Of a stretch of 37,960 nucleotides of DNA, positions 14,768 to 23,606 are shown piece after piece. Numbering within the stretch: position 1 is the first letter of the stretch; each line of letters starts with the position of its first letter. The stretch is from Bacteroidales bacterium (GTDB lineage: Bacteria > Bacteroidota > Bacteroidia > Bacteroidales > P3): the NCBI GenBank assembly GCA_017561155.1, contig JAFZDP010000046.1, positions 1 to 37,960 of the forward strand, written 5' to 3'. Under the pieces are notes generated by a model. That model did no database searches and was not told where the DNA came from. It saw only the letters and a list, made by a program, of their open reading frames with translations. The position numbers and the translations under genes are program-made.

Positions 14768-17123
14768 AGTATAGTAGTACAAAAGTACCTGTTTTTATTT
14801 TCTTTTCGTTGGGCGCTAATGTGGTATGGTAGTATATGGCATAGGTATAAGTGCCTTGTGGGCAGTAGTTGCCTTTGTATTTTCCATCCCATGCTTCGGT
14901 GTTGTGTTCCGAACGGAACATCAATATTCCGGTTCGGTTGTATATATATACATCGTCGACTATTATTTTAATACCCGGCTGTATGGCGAACGTTTGGTTG
15001 CTGTTTCCCAAAGGGGTGATGCAGTTGCCTACCCACAAGGTGGGCTCTTCCAATACCATTAGATTGAGTACTATAGAACTGTCGCAGCCAAACCGACTGG
15101 TGTAGTGTTGGCTATAGAAGCCTTCTTGGTATTCCAAAAATCCGTGTTCGGTATAGTATTCACCCTCTTTTATTGTGGCGTTAATGGTGTCGTTGCGTGC
15201 CGGATATACAAGTAGATTTAGTTGTATGGTGCTGTCGCAACCATTAATTGTTTGTAGTCGTATAGTGTGTATTCCGGATATGTTTATGTTGTCGAATCCG
15301 TTTTCGTTGTAGGGTTCGTTGCTGCATATAGTGTCGAATATAACAGTGTCGTATGCAGTGTTCACTACAAGGTTTAACCTTACAATGCTGTCTAGTTTGC
15401 TGCTGGTTTGTACAGTGTCGATATATACGCCGGCGACGTTAACGTTGAATCCGTTGGCGGTGTATACTTCGTTTCCACAAATAGTGTCGTCGAGAATGGT
15501 GTCGTATAGAGGGATTACGACAAGGTTTAGCTGTACTACACTGTCGCAACCGCAAGCTGCTTGCAGTGTGTCGGAGTAGATGCCCGGTGTATCTGTATGG
15601 AATCCGTTATCGTCGTATACCTCATTTTCTCGTATAGTATCGTATATTATTTGCAAGGTTGGTATCACTGTGAGGTTTAGAGTCACTGTGCTGTCGCAAC
15701 CATTGGCAGCTTGCAGAGTATCCAGATAAATACCTGTTTCATTTACGTCGAAGCCATTTTCGGTATATCTTTCGTTGGCACAAATGGTATCGTATATAGT
15801 GCTGTCGGGTGTGGGTTTTATGTCGAGTACAAGTGTTACTATGCTGTCGCAGTTCCCACATTGTGTGGAATATAAATGTTGTGTATATGTTCCGGGCTCG
15901 GAGGTGTCGAAACCATTTTCGGTATATGACATGCCGGGACATATTTCGGCATAGATGGTATCGTTGTAGCCTCTGTTTACAGAGATATTGGCTTCGACAT
16001 ACGATACTATAGGTTTGGTAGGGTCTAAAGCCGAAGTCATAATACAACGGAAGTCGTTGTTCTTGACATAAGTATTAGTGTTGGCATCGATATAAAAGTC
16101 GGTAAGCTGTACGTTGTATACAGAGTCTGTTGCTCCCGGAATATTTTCCCAGTTCCCACTTGCATTCTTTCTTTGCCAAATGTAGGATATAAGTCCTTTG
16201 GGTGCATGTATTATTGCTATATCTTCGCCTTCGTAACCACATTTGCAAACTTTTAACCTCATCGATTGGCACGATCCGGATATGTAGCAGTATGCTCCAT
16301 GGTATTCGGATGTACAATCAGACATGTATATTTCTATGCGTATGTCTTCGTAAAGAAAGTTTTCCAGATTGATGGCTGCTTTTTTCCATGGTTTGTACAC
16401 AAACGAACATTGACCTATACGGTATCTCTCCCATTCACCGGCCGGCAACTGATTGTTGTTGTCGGGTGCTTGTACTATATAGTATAAGCTGTCGTTTAGT
16501 GGTGCGTTTTGCCATTGGTTGTTTACTTTTTTAGAAATGCGGATTATAAATTCGGGATTGCCTATCGGAGTATGGGTGGGCGATTCCATAACGATGGCAT
16601 AGTCTATCAGTACCAATGCGTTTTCCGGTGTTATGGTCATTTCGTAAAATAAGGCTTCGGCTGTGTATATACTATACTGATCGGAATTTTTGTAGTATGA
16701 GTTCGACCACATGTCGCCTAAGCGTATCGATGTAGTGGCGTTTTCGGGTATTCGTGGCAGAGCACCGCCGGTATTGGCATCGTAGCCGGGGGTGGTTATT
16801 ATCTGAAAACGACGGTTGTTGTTGTCTGGATTCGACCCTAAAGCACAAGTGTTTCTAGTTTTTTTAGCAATACTTCCGGAGCCGGGTTCCGGAGTTACCA
16901 AAACAGCAAGGTAGTTGCCGCGGTAAATGGTATCGTCGATAAATGCAGTGGTATTTCTAATATTTGTGCTTGTGCTGGCTCCTTCTACACGTGCACCTAT
17001 CTTTCCGTACCAGCCGGAAAAGCCGGTAGGATTGTGTAGTCCGGGACATGTGTTGGAAGATTGTCCGTAGGCAAATGGCAGCAGGGCTATACCAAATAAT
17101 ATATATAACAATACCTTCTTCAT
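14766..17123 (-). CDS. Secreted repeat protein with T9SS type B (gliding motility-associated) C-terminal domain
   Basis: 785 residues from MKKVLLYILFGIALLPFAYG; an ATG 12 codons upstream would displace the signal peptide. Signal peptide 1-20. Residues about 21-385 form a large N-terminal region with many Cys and no family I recognise. Residues about 388-690 contain six repeats of about 50 residues, each of the form 'DTI ... NExYxENGF ... GxYxDTLQ ... GCDSxVxLNLxV'. They have paired Cys (in TIC and GCDS) in most copies, which probably make disulfides. The end (about 696-785) has ITPLGNSN, VYIYNRTGILMFRS, WDGKYKGNYCPQGTYTY and KTGTFVLLY, matching the CHU_C/gliding motility-associated C-terminal domain used for type IX secretion. 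It is likely surface-attached or secreted. Function unknown; adhesion is plausible. Confidence 0.85.
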   Translation of the reverse strand: MKKVLLYILFGIALLPFAYGQSSNTCPGLHNPTGFSGWYGKIGARVEGASTSTNIRNTTAFIDDTIYRGNYLAVLVTPEPGSGSIAKKTRNTCALGSNPDNNNRRFQIITTPGYDANTGGALPRIPENATTSIRLGDMWSNSYYKNSDQYSIYTAEALFYEMTITPENALVLIDYAIVMESPTHTPIGNPEFIIRISKKVNNQWQNAPLNDSLYYIVQAPDNNNQLPAGEWERYRIGQCSFVYKPWKKAAINLENFLYEDIRIEIYMSDCTSEYHGAYCYISGSCQSMRLKVCKCGYEGEDIAIIHAPKGLISYIWQRKNASGNWENIPGATDSVYNVQLTDFYIDANTNTYVKNNDFRCIMTSALDPTKPIVSYVEANISVNRGYNDTIYAEICPGMSYTENGFDTSEPGTYTQHLYSTQCGNCDSIVTLVLDIKPTPDSTIYDTICANERYTENGFDVNETGIYLDTLQAANGCDSTVTLNLTVIPTLQIIYDTIRENEVYDDNGFHTDTPGIYSDTLQAACGCDSVVQLNLVVIPLYDTILDDTICGNEVYTANGFNVNVAGVYIDTVQTSSKLDSIVRLNLVVNTAYDTVIFDTICSNEPYNENGFDNINISGIHTIRLQTINGCDSTIQLNLLVYPARNDTINATIKEGEYYTEHGFLEYQEGFYSQHYTSRFGCDSSIVLNLMVLEEPTLWVGNCITPLGNSNQTFAIQPGIKIIVDDVYIYNRTGILMFRSEHNTEAWDGKYKGNYCPQGTYTYAIYYHTTLAPNEKKIKTGTFVLLY

Positions 17124-17585
17124 ATCGTCGGTTGTTTTTACACTAAGGGAAAACACCATTGCAATTGTATATGATAGGGAACAAAAAGTGATCTTTTTTC
17201 GTAAATAGAGTGTCTGAAAAATATAGGTGGCATTTGTCAGAGTGCTGTTGTTTGTAGTAATAAGTAATGGTTGCTCAGTATTTTCAAGGTCCTTTTTTGT
17301 CGGTATTTATACCTAAAACAAAGTGTCAAGCCCAAAGTGTTGCATTATTTACTTGTTTATTATTATGCATATTATCTTTGTGTTTCACGGTGCAAAAATA
17401 CAAATATTTTCCAATACTGCAATATTTTTTTGTCGAATATTTTAGTATTACAACAAATATATCTGATATACAGCAGTATTTGTCGCGAAATATTTTCTAT
17501 GAGAGATAGTTTTTCTATGCCTTTTATGGTAATATTTATCTCTGTGTTATGTTTTTTTTTGAACAAAATATCCCGACAAAAATAA

Positions 17586-17651
17586 CCTATATATGTTGTT
17601 CAATTATCCTATATATGTTATTGGATTATCCTATATATGTTATTTGCGTAA
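17586..17651 (+). repeat. Three tandem 22-nt repeats (CCTATATATGTT...)
   Basis: Three consecutive units of exactly 22 nt start at 17586, 17608 and 17630. Each begins CCTATATATGTT and varies in its last ten bases. The period equals that of the degenerate array 80 bp downstream. This block is absent from the inverted copy near 37.5 kb. Confidence 0.9.
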
Positions 17652-17731
17652 CTAATAGATAGATATTTTCGGAGGGGAAATATCGGAGTTTTTGAGAGAA
17701 GTTAAATGTTAAAGAAATTTTCCAAATGTTA

Positions 17732-17929
17732 AACGCAAGGCAAAACCACCATACTTCGGTGGCGTAAATGCCATAGTTTTGAGTGGTGATTATGATAGTT
17801 TTTACCTAAAACTACCATACTTTCATCGCGAGAACACCCGGGTTTCATCGCGTTGATGGTAGGGTTTCATCGGCAGAGCGGTATATCATCATCGGGATAG
17901 TGCTATATTTTCATTGCCTAAGCATTTTT
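17732..17929 (+). repeat. Nine-unit degenerate 22-nt array, copy 1 of inverted pair
   Basis: Nine consecutive 22-nt units, with unit starts at 17732, 17754, 17776, 17798, 17820, 17842, 17864, 17886 and 17908. Most begin [GC]TTT and several continue CATCG; many end ATA or AGG. Copy 2 lies in reverse orientation at 37545-37742, with unit-by-unit correspondence (unit 5, 17820-17841, is identical). The similarity continues beyond the array to about 17712 on the left and 18105 on the right. Confidence 0.9.
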
Positions 17930-18179
17930 TTGAGAAAATGTAGAAAATAATATTTATTGGTAATCAGACTTTTAATTTTTTAGAGGCTCCGTAGTTTAGA
18001 TATACGCATAGCAACACGATTTTTCGGAAAAATATGCCGTTTTTCGTGTTAAATCGGACGTAGTTAATATATGATAATTTTATTAATGGGTTAATGAATG
18101 TCTGTGGTGTTAAAAGCAAAGAAAGACATCTTATATGCCTATGTGGTTTGTGGGGGACATGATAGTTGCGGTTTTGTTA

Positions 18180-18746
18180 CTATAGTACCAATATCCCCAA
18201 GTGTTCTAATACTATTTTTACTCCAAGTAGAATCAGTATAACACCACCCACAAATTCGGCTTTCGATTTGTGTTTTGTTCCAAATATAGCACCTATTTTG
18301 ATACCTGCTGCCGAGAATATAAAAGTGGTGATACCTATGCAGAGTACCGAAAACCATATATTTATATCGAAAACCGAAAGGGATATTCCTACAGCCAAAG
18401 CATCGATACTTGTGGCAATGGCCAGTGGAAACATTTTCTTTACACTAAGGGAATCGTCGACCTCTTCATCGTCTTTGGAAAGGGCTTCGCGTAGCATATT
18501 GGCACCTATTGCAGCTAGCAAAATGGCTGCTACCCAGTGGTCGATAGAACTTATTTTGTCCATAAATTGGCTGCCAAGAAAGTAGCCGATAATGGGCATA
18601 AGAGCTTGAAAACCACCAAACCAAAGACCTACTATAACGTAGTGTTTTAGTTTTACTTTTTGCAATGCCAATCCTTTGCATATAGCCACGGCAAAAGCAT
18701 CCATCGATACTGCTATGGCCAAACTTATAAGTGTGATAATTCCCAT
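18180..18746 (-). CDS. mntP: Manganese efflux pump MntP
   Basis: 188 residues from MGIITLISLAIAVSMDAFAVAICKG. An upstream ATG 15 codons earlier falls in the likely -7 element and is rejected. Six hydrophobic segments are visible. The two MntP/DUF204 repeats each carry the characteristic acidic motif: SMDAFAVAICKG (first half) and TSIDALAVGISLSV (second half), whose Asp residues bind Mn2+. The protein exports Mn(II) across the inner membrane. No Mn riboswitch is evident in the short leader. It is flanked upstream by a divergent transglycosylase gene and downstream by the repeat-rich non-coding region. Confidence 0.93.
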   Translation of the reverse strand: MGIITLISLAIAVSMDAFAVAICKGLALQKVKLKHYVIVGLWFGGFQALMPIIGYFLGSQFMDKISSIDHWVAAILLAAIGANMLREALSKDDEEVDDSLSVKKMFPLAIATSIDALAVGISLSVFDINIWFSVLCIGITTFIFSAAGIKIGAIFGTKHKSKAEFVGGVILILLGVKIVLEHLGILVL

Positions 18747-18788
18747 TTTAGTATTTCTTTGTTTTGGTTTTTGACGGTGGTAGCATTG

Positions 18789-18796
18789 CAAAAATA
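18789..18796 (-). promoter_or_regulatory. -7 promoter element for mntP
   Basis: TATTTTTG on the minus strand lies 43 bp upstream of the chosen mntP start and overlaps the first codons of the longer frame. A second candidate TATCTTTG lies at 18857-18864 on the same strand. Confidence 0.5.
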
Positions 18797-18934
18797 CATC
18801 TCTTTAGCTTTGCTAACCATGTGTTTATAATATTCGTTACTTGTTAATCAAAGTTGCAAAGATACATATTATTTTCGACAAAATGTGTTTTTGTGTGCTT
18901 ATTAATATTATTTTGTGAATAAAAAAGGCCGGCA

Positions 18935-18969
18935 GTATCCATTGTGTTGTTGTTATATTTGTAATTTTG
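18935..18969 (+). promoter_or_regulatory. Promoter for the lytic transglycosylase gene
   Basis: TAATTTTG at 18962-18969 is preceded by TTG triplets (GTTGTTGTT) at roughly -33 spacing. It would give a leader of about 75 nt before the ATG at 19049. Confidence 0.5.
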
Positions 18970-19048
18970 CAAATATATTGTCGGTGGTATTTTTGTGTGC
19001 TACCATCGTGCAATAGAGCATGGTGATATTATTTAAAAACAACGAAAT

Positions 19049-20026
19049 ATGAAAAAGTTAAGCATTATAGCTATAGTATTGTCGACACTGACATTGTCGG
19101 TACAAATTTTTATTTTTGCCACCGGCAAAACCAACGACGACGAAATATATACTCAGGCACTAAAAAACGACTATCGTATATATTCGCCTGTGCTACCCGA
19201 CACTATAAAATTTGCCGGCGAGCTTGTTCCTATGGATGTCTACTATGTTCGCGAGGCATTGGATAGAGAGATACTTAGCAATATGTATTGGCATACAAAT
19301 ACTATTCTTAACATGAAACGAGCCTATCGCCACTTTCCGGTGATAGAGCCGATACTAAAAAAACATGGGGTGCCTTCGGATTTGAAATATTTGGCGGTGA
19401 TAGAAAGTGGGTTGCTTAATGTGACATCGCCTGCCAAAGCACAGGGCTACTGGCAATTTATAAAGGCTACCGGTAAAAAATATGGCTTGGAAATAACCGA
19501 CGAAGTGGATATGCGAAACTCGTTGGAGGCATCTACCGAGGCAGCATGTAAGTTTTTGAAAGCTTTGTATGCACAGTTCGGCAGTTGGACATTGGCTGCT
19601 GCGGCCTACAATTGTGGCGAAAATGGATTGCAACGTCAGATAAATTTGCAAAGCGTAAACAATTATTACGACCTTAGATTGAACTCGGAAACAGCTCGAT
19701 ACGTCTATCGCATTGTAGCTGTGAAACTGATAATGCAAGACCCACAGTCGTACGGATTCAACTTGAGATACAGGGATATGTATCCGCAAATACCATATCG
19801 CACAGAGGAACTAAAGGGACAAAATGTAGACTTGTACGACTTTGCAAAAGATAATGGTACTACCTACAAGATGCTACGCGAGATGAATCCGTGGTTGATA
19901 ACCAATAAATTGGTAAACAAGGAAAACAAGACTTATATTGTAAAACTTCCGATAGAAAATGGTATACTGCTGAAAAATATCCGCAAATCCGACGATATGA
20001 AATCGGAATTGGTGACACATCTGTAG
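19049..20026 (+). CDS. Membrane-anchored lytic murein transglycosylase (MltD/SLT family)
   Basis: 325 residues. An N-terminal hydrophobic segment (residues 4-25) acts as signal or anchor, followed by a Thr-Asn-Asp-rich boundary. The SLT domain spans about 95-230: YLAVIESGLLN with the catalytic Glu119, AKAQGYWQFIKATGKKYGLE, and LAAAAYNCGENGLQR, all hallmarks of family 1 lytic transglycosylases. A C-terminal region (about 265-315) with VDLYDFAKDNGTTYKMLREMNPWL looks like a degenerate LysM-type module, as in MltD. The enzyme cleaves the MurNAc-GlcNAc bond with anhydro-ring formation in the periplasm. It converges with uvrC 19 bp away, and no terminator is visible between them. Confidence 0.9.
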   Translation: MKKLSIIAIVLSTLTLSVQIFIFATGKTNDDEIYTQALKNDYRIYSPVLPDTIKFAGELVPMDVYYVREALDREILSNMYWHTNTILNMKRAYRHFPVIEPILKKHGVPSDLKYLAVIESGLLNVTSPAKAQGYWQFIKATGKKYGLEITDEVDMRNSLEASTEAACKFLKALYAQFGSWTLAAAAYNCGENGLQRQINLQSVNNYYDLRLNSETARYVYRIVAVKLIMQDPQSYGFNLRYRDMYPQIPYRTEELKGQNVDLYDFAKDNGTTYKMLREMNPWLITNKLVNKENKTYIVKLPIENGILLKNIRKSDDMKSELVTHL

Positions 20027-20045
20027 CCGAAGATAGGGTGGTGGC

Positions 20046-21878
20046 TTATTGGTTGTTGCCAAAATAGTCGACAATAAGTTTGGCTTTGGCTGCTCCCACA
20101 CATTTGGCCAACTCTTCGAACGAGGTGTTTTTTATCTGTTTTACCGAATGGAATTTCAATAGCAGTTCGCGTGCTGTTTGTTCGCCAATGCCTTTTATGT
20201 CGGTAAGCGATGTTTTGATTGTACCTTTCGAACGCTTGTCGCGATGGAATGTTATTGCAAATCTATGTACTTCGTTTTGTATTTGTTCCAACAAATGAAA
20301 TAGAGCGCTGCGAGGTGCAATGCCTATGCTAATGGGAGGATTGCCGTATAATAGTTCGGAGGTTCTGTGCTTGTCGTTTTTTGCCAATCCCGCTATTGGT
20401 ATAGAGAGGTGTAGTTTGTCCTCTATCACACTTCTGATAGATTCCATCTGCCCCTTGCCACCATCGGCTATAATAAGTTGAGGCATGGGTTTGTTTTCGT
20501 CCAATAGTCGTTTGTATCGACGATACACTACTTCTTCCATCGAGGCATAGTCGTCGGGGCCATTCACGGTTTTAATGTTGTATTTTCTGTATTCGGAGCG
20601 TAGCGGTTTGCCGTCGGCAAAATGTACCATTGCCGCCACCGGGAATGCTCCCTGTATGTTCGAGTTGTCGAAACATTCTATATGTCGAGGTAGTTCGGGC
20701 AGTTTTAGCTCGGCTTGTATTCGTTCTAGTAGCTGTAGACGTCCGCCTTCGGGCTCTACAAGCAGGCGTTGATGATTGCACTCGTGCTTGTACGACTTTA
20801 GGTTTAGTATAGAAAGCTCCAGCAAATGTTTCTTGTCGCCACGTGTAGGTATGGTTTGTGTAAGGTAGTTTTCGGGTAGGTCTACTTTAAAAGGTACTAT
20901 TATTTCTTTGGCAGTGCTGTTGGACATTTTGTGAAGCTCGGGTATAGCCATACTTAGTATCTCGGCATCGTCTTCGTCGAGTTGCTTCTTTATTTCGGTA
21001 GAAAAAGAGTGTATGATACCACCATTCTTTATACGCATAATGTTTACATACGCATATTTGGTGTCGGACAATACCGAATAAACATCAACGTCGTGTACGT
21101 TGGTGTCTACTACTTTAGATTTGCCTTGGTATTGTTCCAACAGGATTATTTTCTGTTTGACGGCTTCGGCTTGTTCAAATTCCAATACTTCGGCATGGGC
21201 TATCATCTGTTTTTTCAAATCGTCTACTATCTCCTTAAAGTCGCCTTTGAGGATTTTTCGAATCATCTCAATGGTATGCAGATATTCTTCCTTGCTTTCT
21301 TCGCCAATGCAAGGAGCGTTGCACAGTCCTATTTGCGATTTTAGACAGCTTTTGTGTTTACCTTGTGCTATGCTTTCGGTCGTAAGATTGAGCTTGCAAG
21401 TACGGTAAGCAAAAAGTTTTTTGATTATGTTTTGCAACTCTTCCAGTACTTTTTGTTTTGGGTAAGGTCCGTAGAAAGAGCCTTTATTATTCACTCTGTC
21501 GCGAGTAAAAATTAGTCTTGGATATTCTTCGTAGGTGATACACAGATAGGGATACGACTTGTCGTCTTTGAGCATACTATTGTATTTGGGCTGGCGTTCC
21601 TTTATCAGATTGTTTTCAAGCAATAGTGCATCAATCTCGTTTTCTACCACAATGGTTTTTATGTCGTATATCTTTTTCACCAAAATACGTATCTTTGGCG
21701 AAAGGTCGTTGTAGTGGTTGAAGTACGAAGATATTCTTTTTCGGAGGTTGCGGGCCTTGCCTACATACAAAATCATTCCCGATTCGTCGAAGTATTGGTA
21801 TACTCCGGGCGTTTCGGGAATGGTTTTTAGCAAACGTTTTATTTTCTCTATGTTTTTATTTACACTGTCGGTTATCAC
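20046..21878 (-). CDS. uvrC: Excinuclease ABC subunit C
   Basis: 610 residues, full length. GIY-YIG nuclease near residues 15-95 (PGVYQYFDESGMILYVGKARNLRKRISSYF). A Cys-containing segment follows (KSQIGLCNAPCIGE, about residues 180-195), and a UVR motif lies near 205-245 (LKGDFKEIVDDLKKQM ... AEVLEFEQAEAVKQKI). The RNase H-like domain contains IECFDNSNIQG and LIIADGGKGQM, whose Asp residues make the 5' incision. Two helix-hairpin-helix motifs close the protein (LTDIKGIGEQTARELLLKF and a following ELAKCVGAAKAKLIVDYF). It acts with UvrA and UvrB in nucleotide excision repair. It lies 66 bp after gldH in a minus-strand run. Confidence 0.97.
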   Translation of the reverse strand: MITDSVNKNIEKIKRLLKTIPETPGVYQYFDESGMILYVGKARNLRKRISSYFNHYNDLSPKIRILVKKIYDIKTIVVENEIDALLLENNLIKERQPKYNSMLKDDKSYPYLCITYEEYPRLIFTRDRVNNKGSFYGPYPKQKVLEELQNIIKKLFAYRTCKLNLTTESIAQGKHKSCLKSQIGLCNAPCIGEESKEEYLHTIEMIRKILKGDFKEIVDDLKKQMIAHAEVLEFEQAEAVKQKIILLEQYQGKSKVVDTNVHDVDVYSVLSDTKYAYVNIMRIKNGGIIHSFSTEIKKQLDEDDAEILSMAIPELHKMSNSTAKEIIVPFKVDLPENYLTQTIPTRGDKKHLLELSILNLKSYKHECNHQRLLVEPEGGRLQLLERIQAELKLPELPRHIECFDNSNIQGAFPVAAMVHFADGKPLRSEYRKYNIKTVNGPDDYASMEEVVYRRYKRLLDENKPMPQLIIADGGKGQMESIRSVIEDKLHLSIPIAGLAKNDKHRTSELLYGNPPISIGIAPRSALFHLLEQIQNEVHRFAITFHRDKRSKGTIKTSLTDIKGIGEQTARELLLKFHSVKQIKNTSFEELAKCVGAAKAKLIVDYFGNNQ

Positions 21879-21944
21879 AAGACAAATGGTATTGTTGTTA
21901 TATCTTTTTTTCTAAAAATAGGTTGCAAGTGAGGCAATCGTGTT

Positions 21945-22439
21945 TTAGAAGTTTTCGATATTTATGTCCATATTAGATTTCTCAATTTTTAAACCTATCG
22001 AGGCAATACCTTTAAGTTCGTATAGATGAGTGCCATTCTTTACCGAAAACTTGTGCAAACCTTTGCTGTTGAAGTAGAAGTATTCTCTAACTTTTGTTTT
22101 GAACTCTACATAGTTGCCAAGGGCGTTTCCATGCGATTTGCCTTCTTTGTCTCGCAAAATAATGTCGCTCATAAATACACGTCGGCCACCTTCTTCATCG
22201 TCGATACTGATAACAAGCGGAATGTTGTTAAGTTTTAAAACATTGGTATCGATAGTAACACTGAAATATAGGTCGTAGCAATCGTTGGTGTTTTTTATGT
22301 TTACGTCGAACACTTCAGCATCGAAACGCATCCAAGTAGTATTGGCAAAATTGTGTTTCTCGTCGAAGATAGGTTTGTCCGAACAAGCCGAAAACAAACT
22401 TATTATAGCTACAGATAGGGTTAAAAGTATTTTTTTCAT
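21945..22439 (-). CDS. gldH: GldH-type gliding motility lipoprotein
   Basis: 164 residues. Lipoprotein signal peptide with lipobox FSAC, Cys19. The mature part has the GldH features: an early NTTWMRFDAEVFDVNI (W/F with beta strands), a YDLYFSVTIDTN block, a D-x-I-L-x-D-K-E-G-K-S-H-G-N-A-L-G turn, and the ending LYELKGIASIGLKIEKSN. GldH is needed for gliding in Flavobacterium, but it is widely conserved in non-gliding Bacteroidales, where its role is unclear. It starts 6 bp after the yitT stop and lies 66 bp before uvrC, suggesting one transcript. Assignment is by recalled family pattern. Confidence 0.8.
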   Translation of the reverse strand: MKKILLTLSVAIISLFSACSDKPIFDEKHNFANTTWMRFDAEVFDVNIKNTNDCYDLYFSVTIDTNVLKLNNIPLVISIDDEEGGRRVFMSDIILRDKEGKSHGNALGNYVEFKTKVREYFYFNSKGLHKFSVKNGTHLYELKGIASIGLKIEKSNMDINIENF

Positions 22440-22445
22440 TATTGT

Positions 22446-23330
22446 TTATAGTTTTAGTTTTTCAAAATTCTTACCATACACACCTTGAACTTTTGCAACC
22501 GATATAAATGCTTTAGGGTCGGTGTTTTGTATTATTTCCATTATTAGTTGTTTGTCTACTTTGCGAGCAATAACAAGTAGAACTTTTTGGTCGCTTTTGC
22601 TAAACCAACCCCACCCGTTGAGTAGTGTTACGCCACGACCTACTTCGTTGCCTATACGGTCGGCGATATCTTTTGTAAATTGCGAAAATACCATTATTTG
22701 GTACGATTGTTTCGAACCATCGATAACCAAATCCAAAGCATAGGTCATTACTGCCATTTGCACATATCCGTATACTACGTTTTCTATTTCGTGCGAAACG
22801 AAGAACGAACAACCAATGATAACGATGTCTAGATACATGATAACTTTGCCCGGACTAATATTGTAGTACTTGTTTATTATAAGGGCTACAATATCTGTAC
22901 CGCCCGAGTTGCCACCCATGGTAAACGCAAGTCCGATACCGGCACCTGCCAATCCACCGCCTATAATGGCACACATAAAGGGATCGAACTTAGTTATATC
23001 CAATAGGTTTTGGATTTCTATACCTTGTTGTAATAGTATGAAAAATCCTGACGAAACTAGTATACCATAAATGGTGTTTAGTCCAAATTTGGCACCAAGC
23101 AGCTTCAAAGCAATCAGAAACAAAATAGCATTGATGACTAAATTGGTAATACCTACAGGTATGCTTTCGCCGGAAATAAAGAAGATAATGGAGGACATAC
23201 CACTGACTCCTCCACCTATAATTTGGCTCGGAATAAGAAATGCCGACCATCCAAATGTGTACAAAAATATACCAAAGGTAATGACAATGTACGACATTAT
23301 TGTTTTTTTCTTGCTATGTGTAATGTTCAT
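22446..23330 (-). CDS. YitT family membrane protein with C-terminal DUF2179 domain
   Basis: 294 residues; an internal Met at residue 12 is an alternative start. Five or six transmembrane segments occupy about residues 12-200, with IPSQIIGGGVSGMSSIIFF, GLAFTMGGNSGGTDIVALIINKYYNISPGKVIMYLD and YALDLVIDGSKQSYQ, all typical of YitT proteins. The C-terminal soluble DUF2179 domain (about 215-290) contains GNEVGRGVTLLNGWGWFSKSD and ITDPKA-like sequence (NTDPKAFISVAKVQGVYG). The biochemical role of this family is not established. First gene of the yitT-gldH-uvrC run. Confidence 0.92.
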   Translation of the reverse strand: MNITHSKKKTIMSYIVITFGIFLYTFGWSAFLIPSQIIGGGVSGMSSIIFFISGESIPVGITNLVINAILFLIALKLLGAKFGLNTIYGILVSSGFFILLQQGIEIQNLLDITKFDPFMCAIIGGGLAGAGIGLAFTMGGNSGGTDIVALIINKYYNISPGKVIMYLDIVIIGCSFFVSHEIENVVYGYVQMAVMTYALDLVIDGSKQSYQIMVFSQFTKDIADRIGNEVGRGVTLLNGWGWFSKSDQKVLLVIARKVDKQLIMEIIQNTDPKAFISVAKVQGVYGKNFEKLKL

Positions 23331-23405
23331 AATAGTTAGTTTTTAATGTGTAATACATATATAATCAACAAATAATATCTCTTTTTGTGATTATTATTTA
23401 TATTG

Positions 23406-23413
23406 CAAAAATA
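23406..23413 (-). promoter_or_regulatory. -7 promoter element for yitT-gldH-uvrC
   Basis: TATTTTTG on the minus strand lies about 76 bp upstream of the yitT start. It is the only good match in the 275-bp gap between yitT and the deiminase gene. Confidence 0.45.
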
Positions 23414-23551
23414 CGGAAATAATTGGTATTTTGATAAAGAATTTGTCAATTAGAGCAAAAATAATTTTAACAGCTATGACCCAAAAACAACATTGAATGT
23501 AGAATGAAAAGCATTAGCCGATTGAGTATATATACCACGAAAGTATAAGGC

Positions 23552-23582
23552 AAAAAAAAGAGAGCCACAAAGGACTCTCTCT
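23552..23582 (-). terminator. Terminator of the kce-deiminase transcript
   Basis: The arms AGAGAGCC (23559-23566) and GGACTCTCT (23572-23580) pair with one bulged base. On the minus strand the stem is followed by a run of eight T (the A-run 23552-23559). It sits 27 bp beyond the deiminase stop codon. Confidence 0.8.
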
Positions 23583-23606
23583 CTTTGTACAAAATAATTA
23601 TGAAGA

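Larger units (their letters stand above)
17124..18179. other. Long non-coding region with 22-nt repeat arrays
   Basis: About 1,050 bp without a convincing gene. From left to right it holds: a candidate minus-strand -7 element (TATTTTTG, 17393-17400) about 270 bp upstream of the T9SS gene; three 22-nt tandem repeats (17586-17651); a short palindrome GATATTTTC/GGAAATATC (about 17661-17684); and nine 22-nt units (17732-17929) with a tail to about 18105 that is also repeated near 37400. Open frames here (for example 17271-17585) are AT-rich, lack homology that I recognise and overlap the candidate promoter. Confidence 0.7.

Noticed and set aside
17271-17585. 104-residue ORF upstream of the T9SS gene
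   Set aside because: AT-rich hydrophobic translation with no ribosome-binding context, overlapping other frames and a likely promoter for the opposite strand.
17732-17929. 22-nt array as a CRISPR
   Set aside because: There is no alternation of constant repeat and unique spacer; whole units are degenerate versions of each other, 22 nt is too short for a repeat-plus-spacer unit, and no cas genes are nearby.
19355-19789. 144-residue minus-strand ORF
   Set aside because: It is antisense to the transglycosylase catalytic domain; typical shadow composition.
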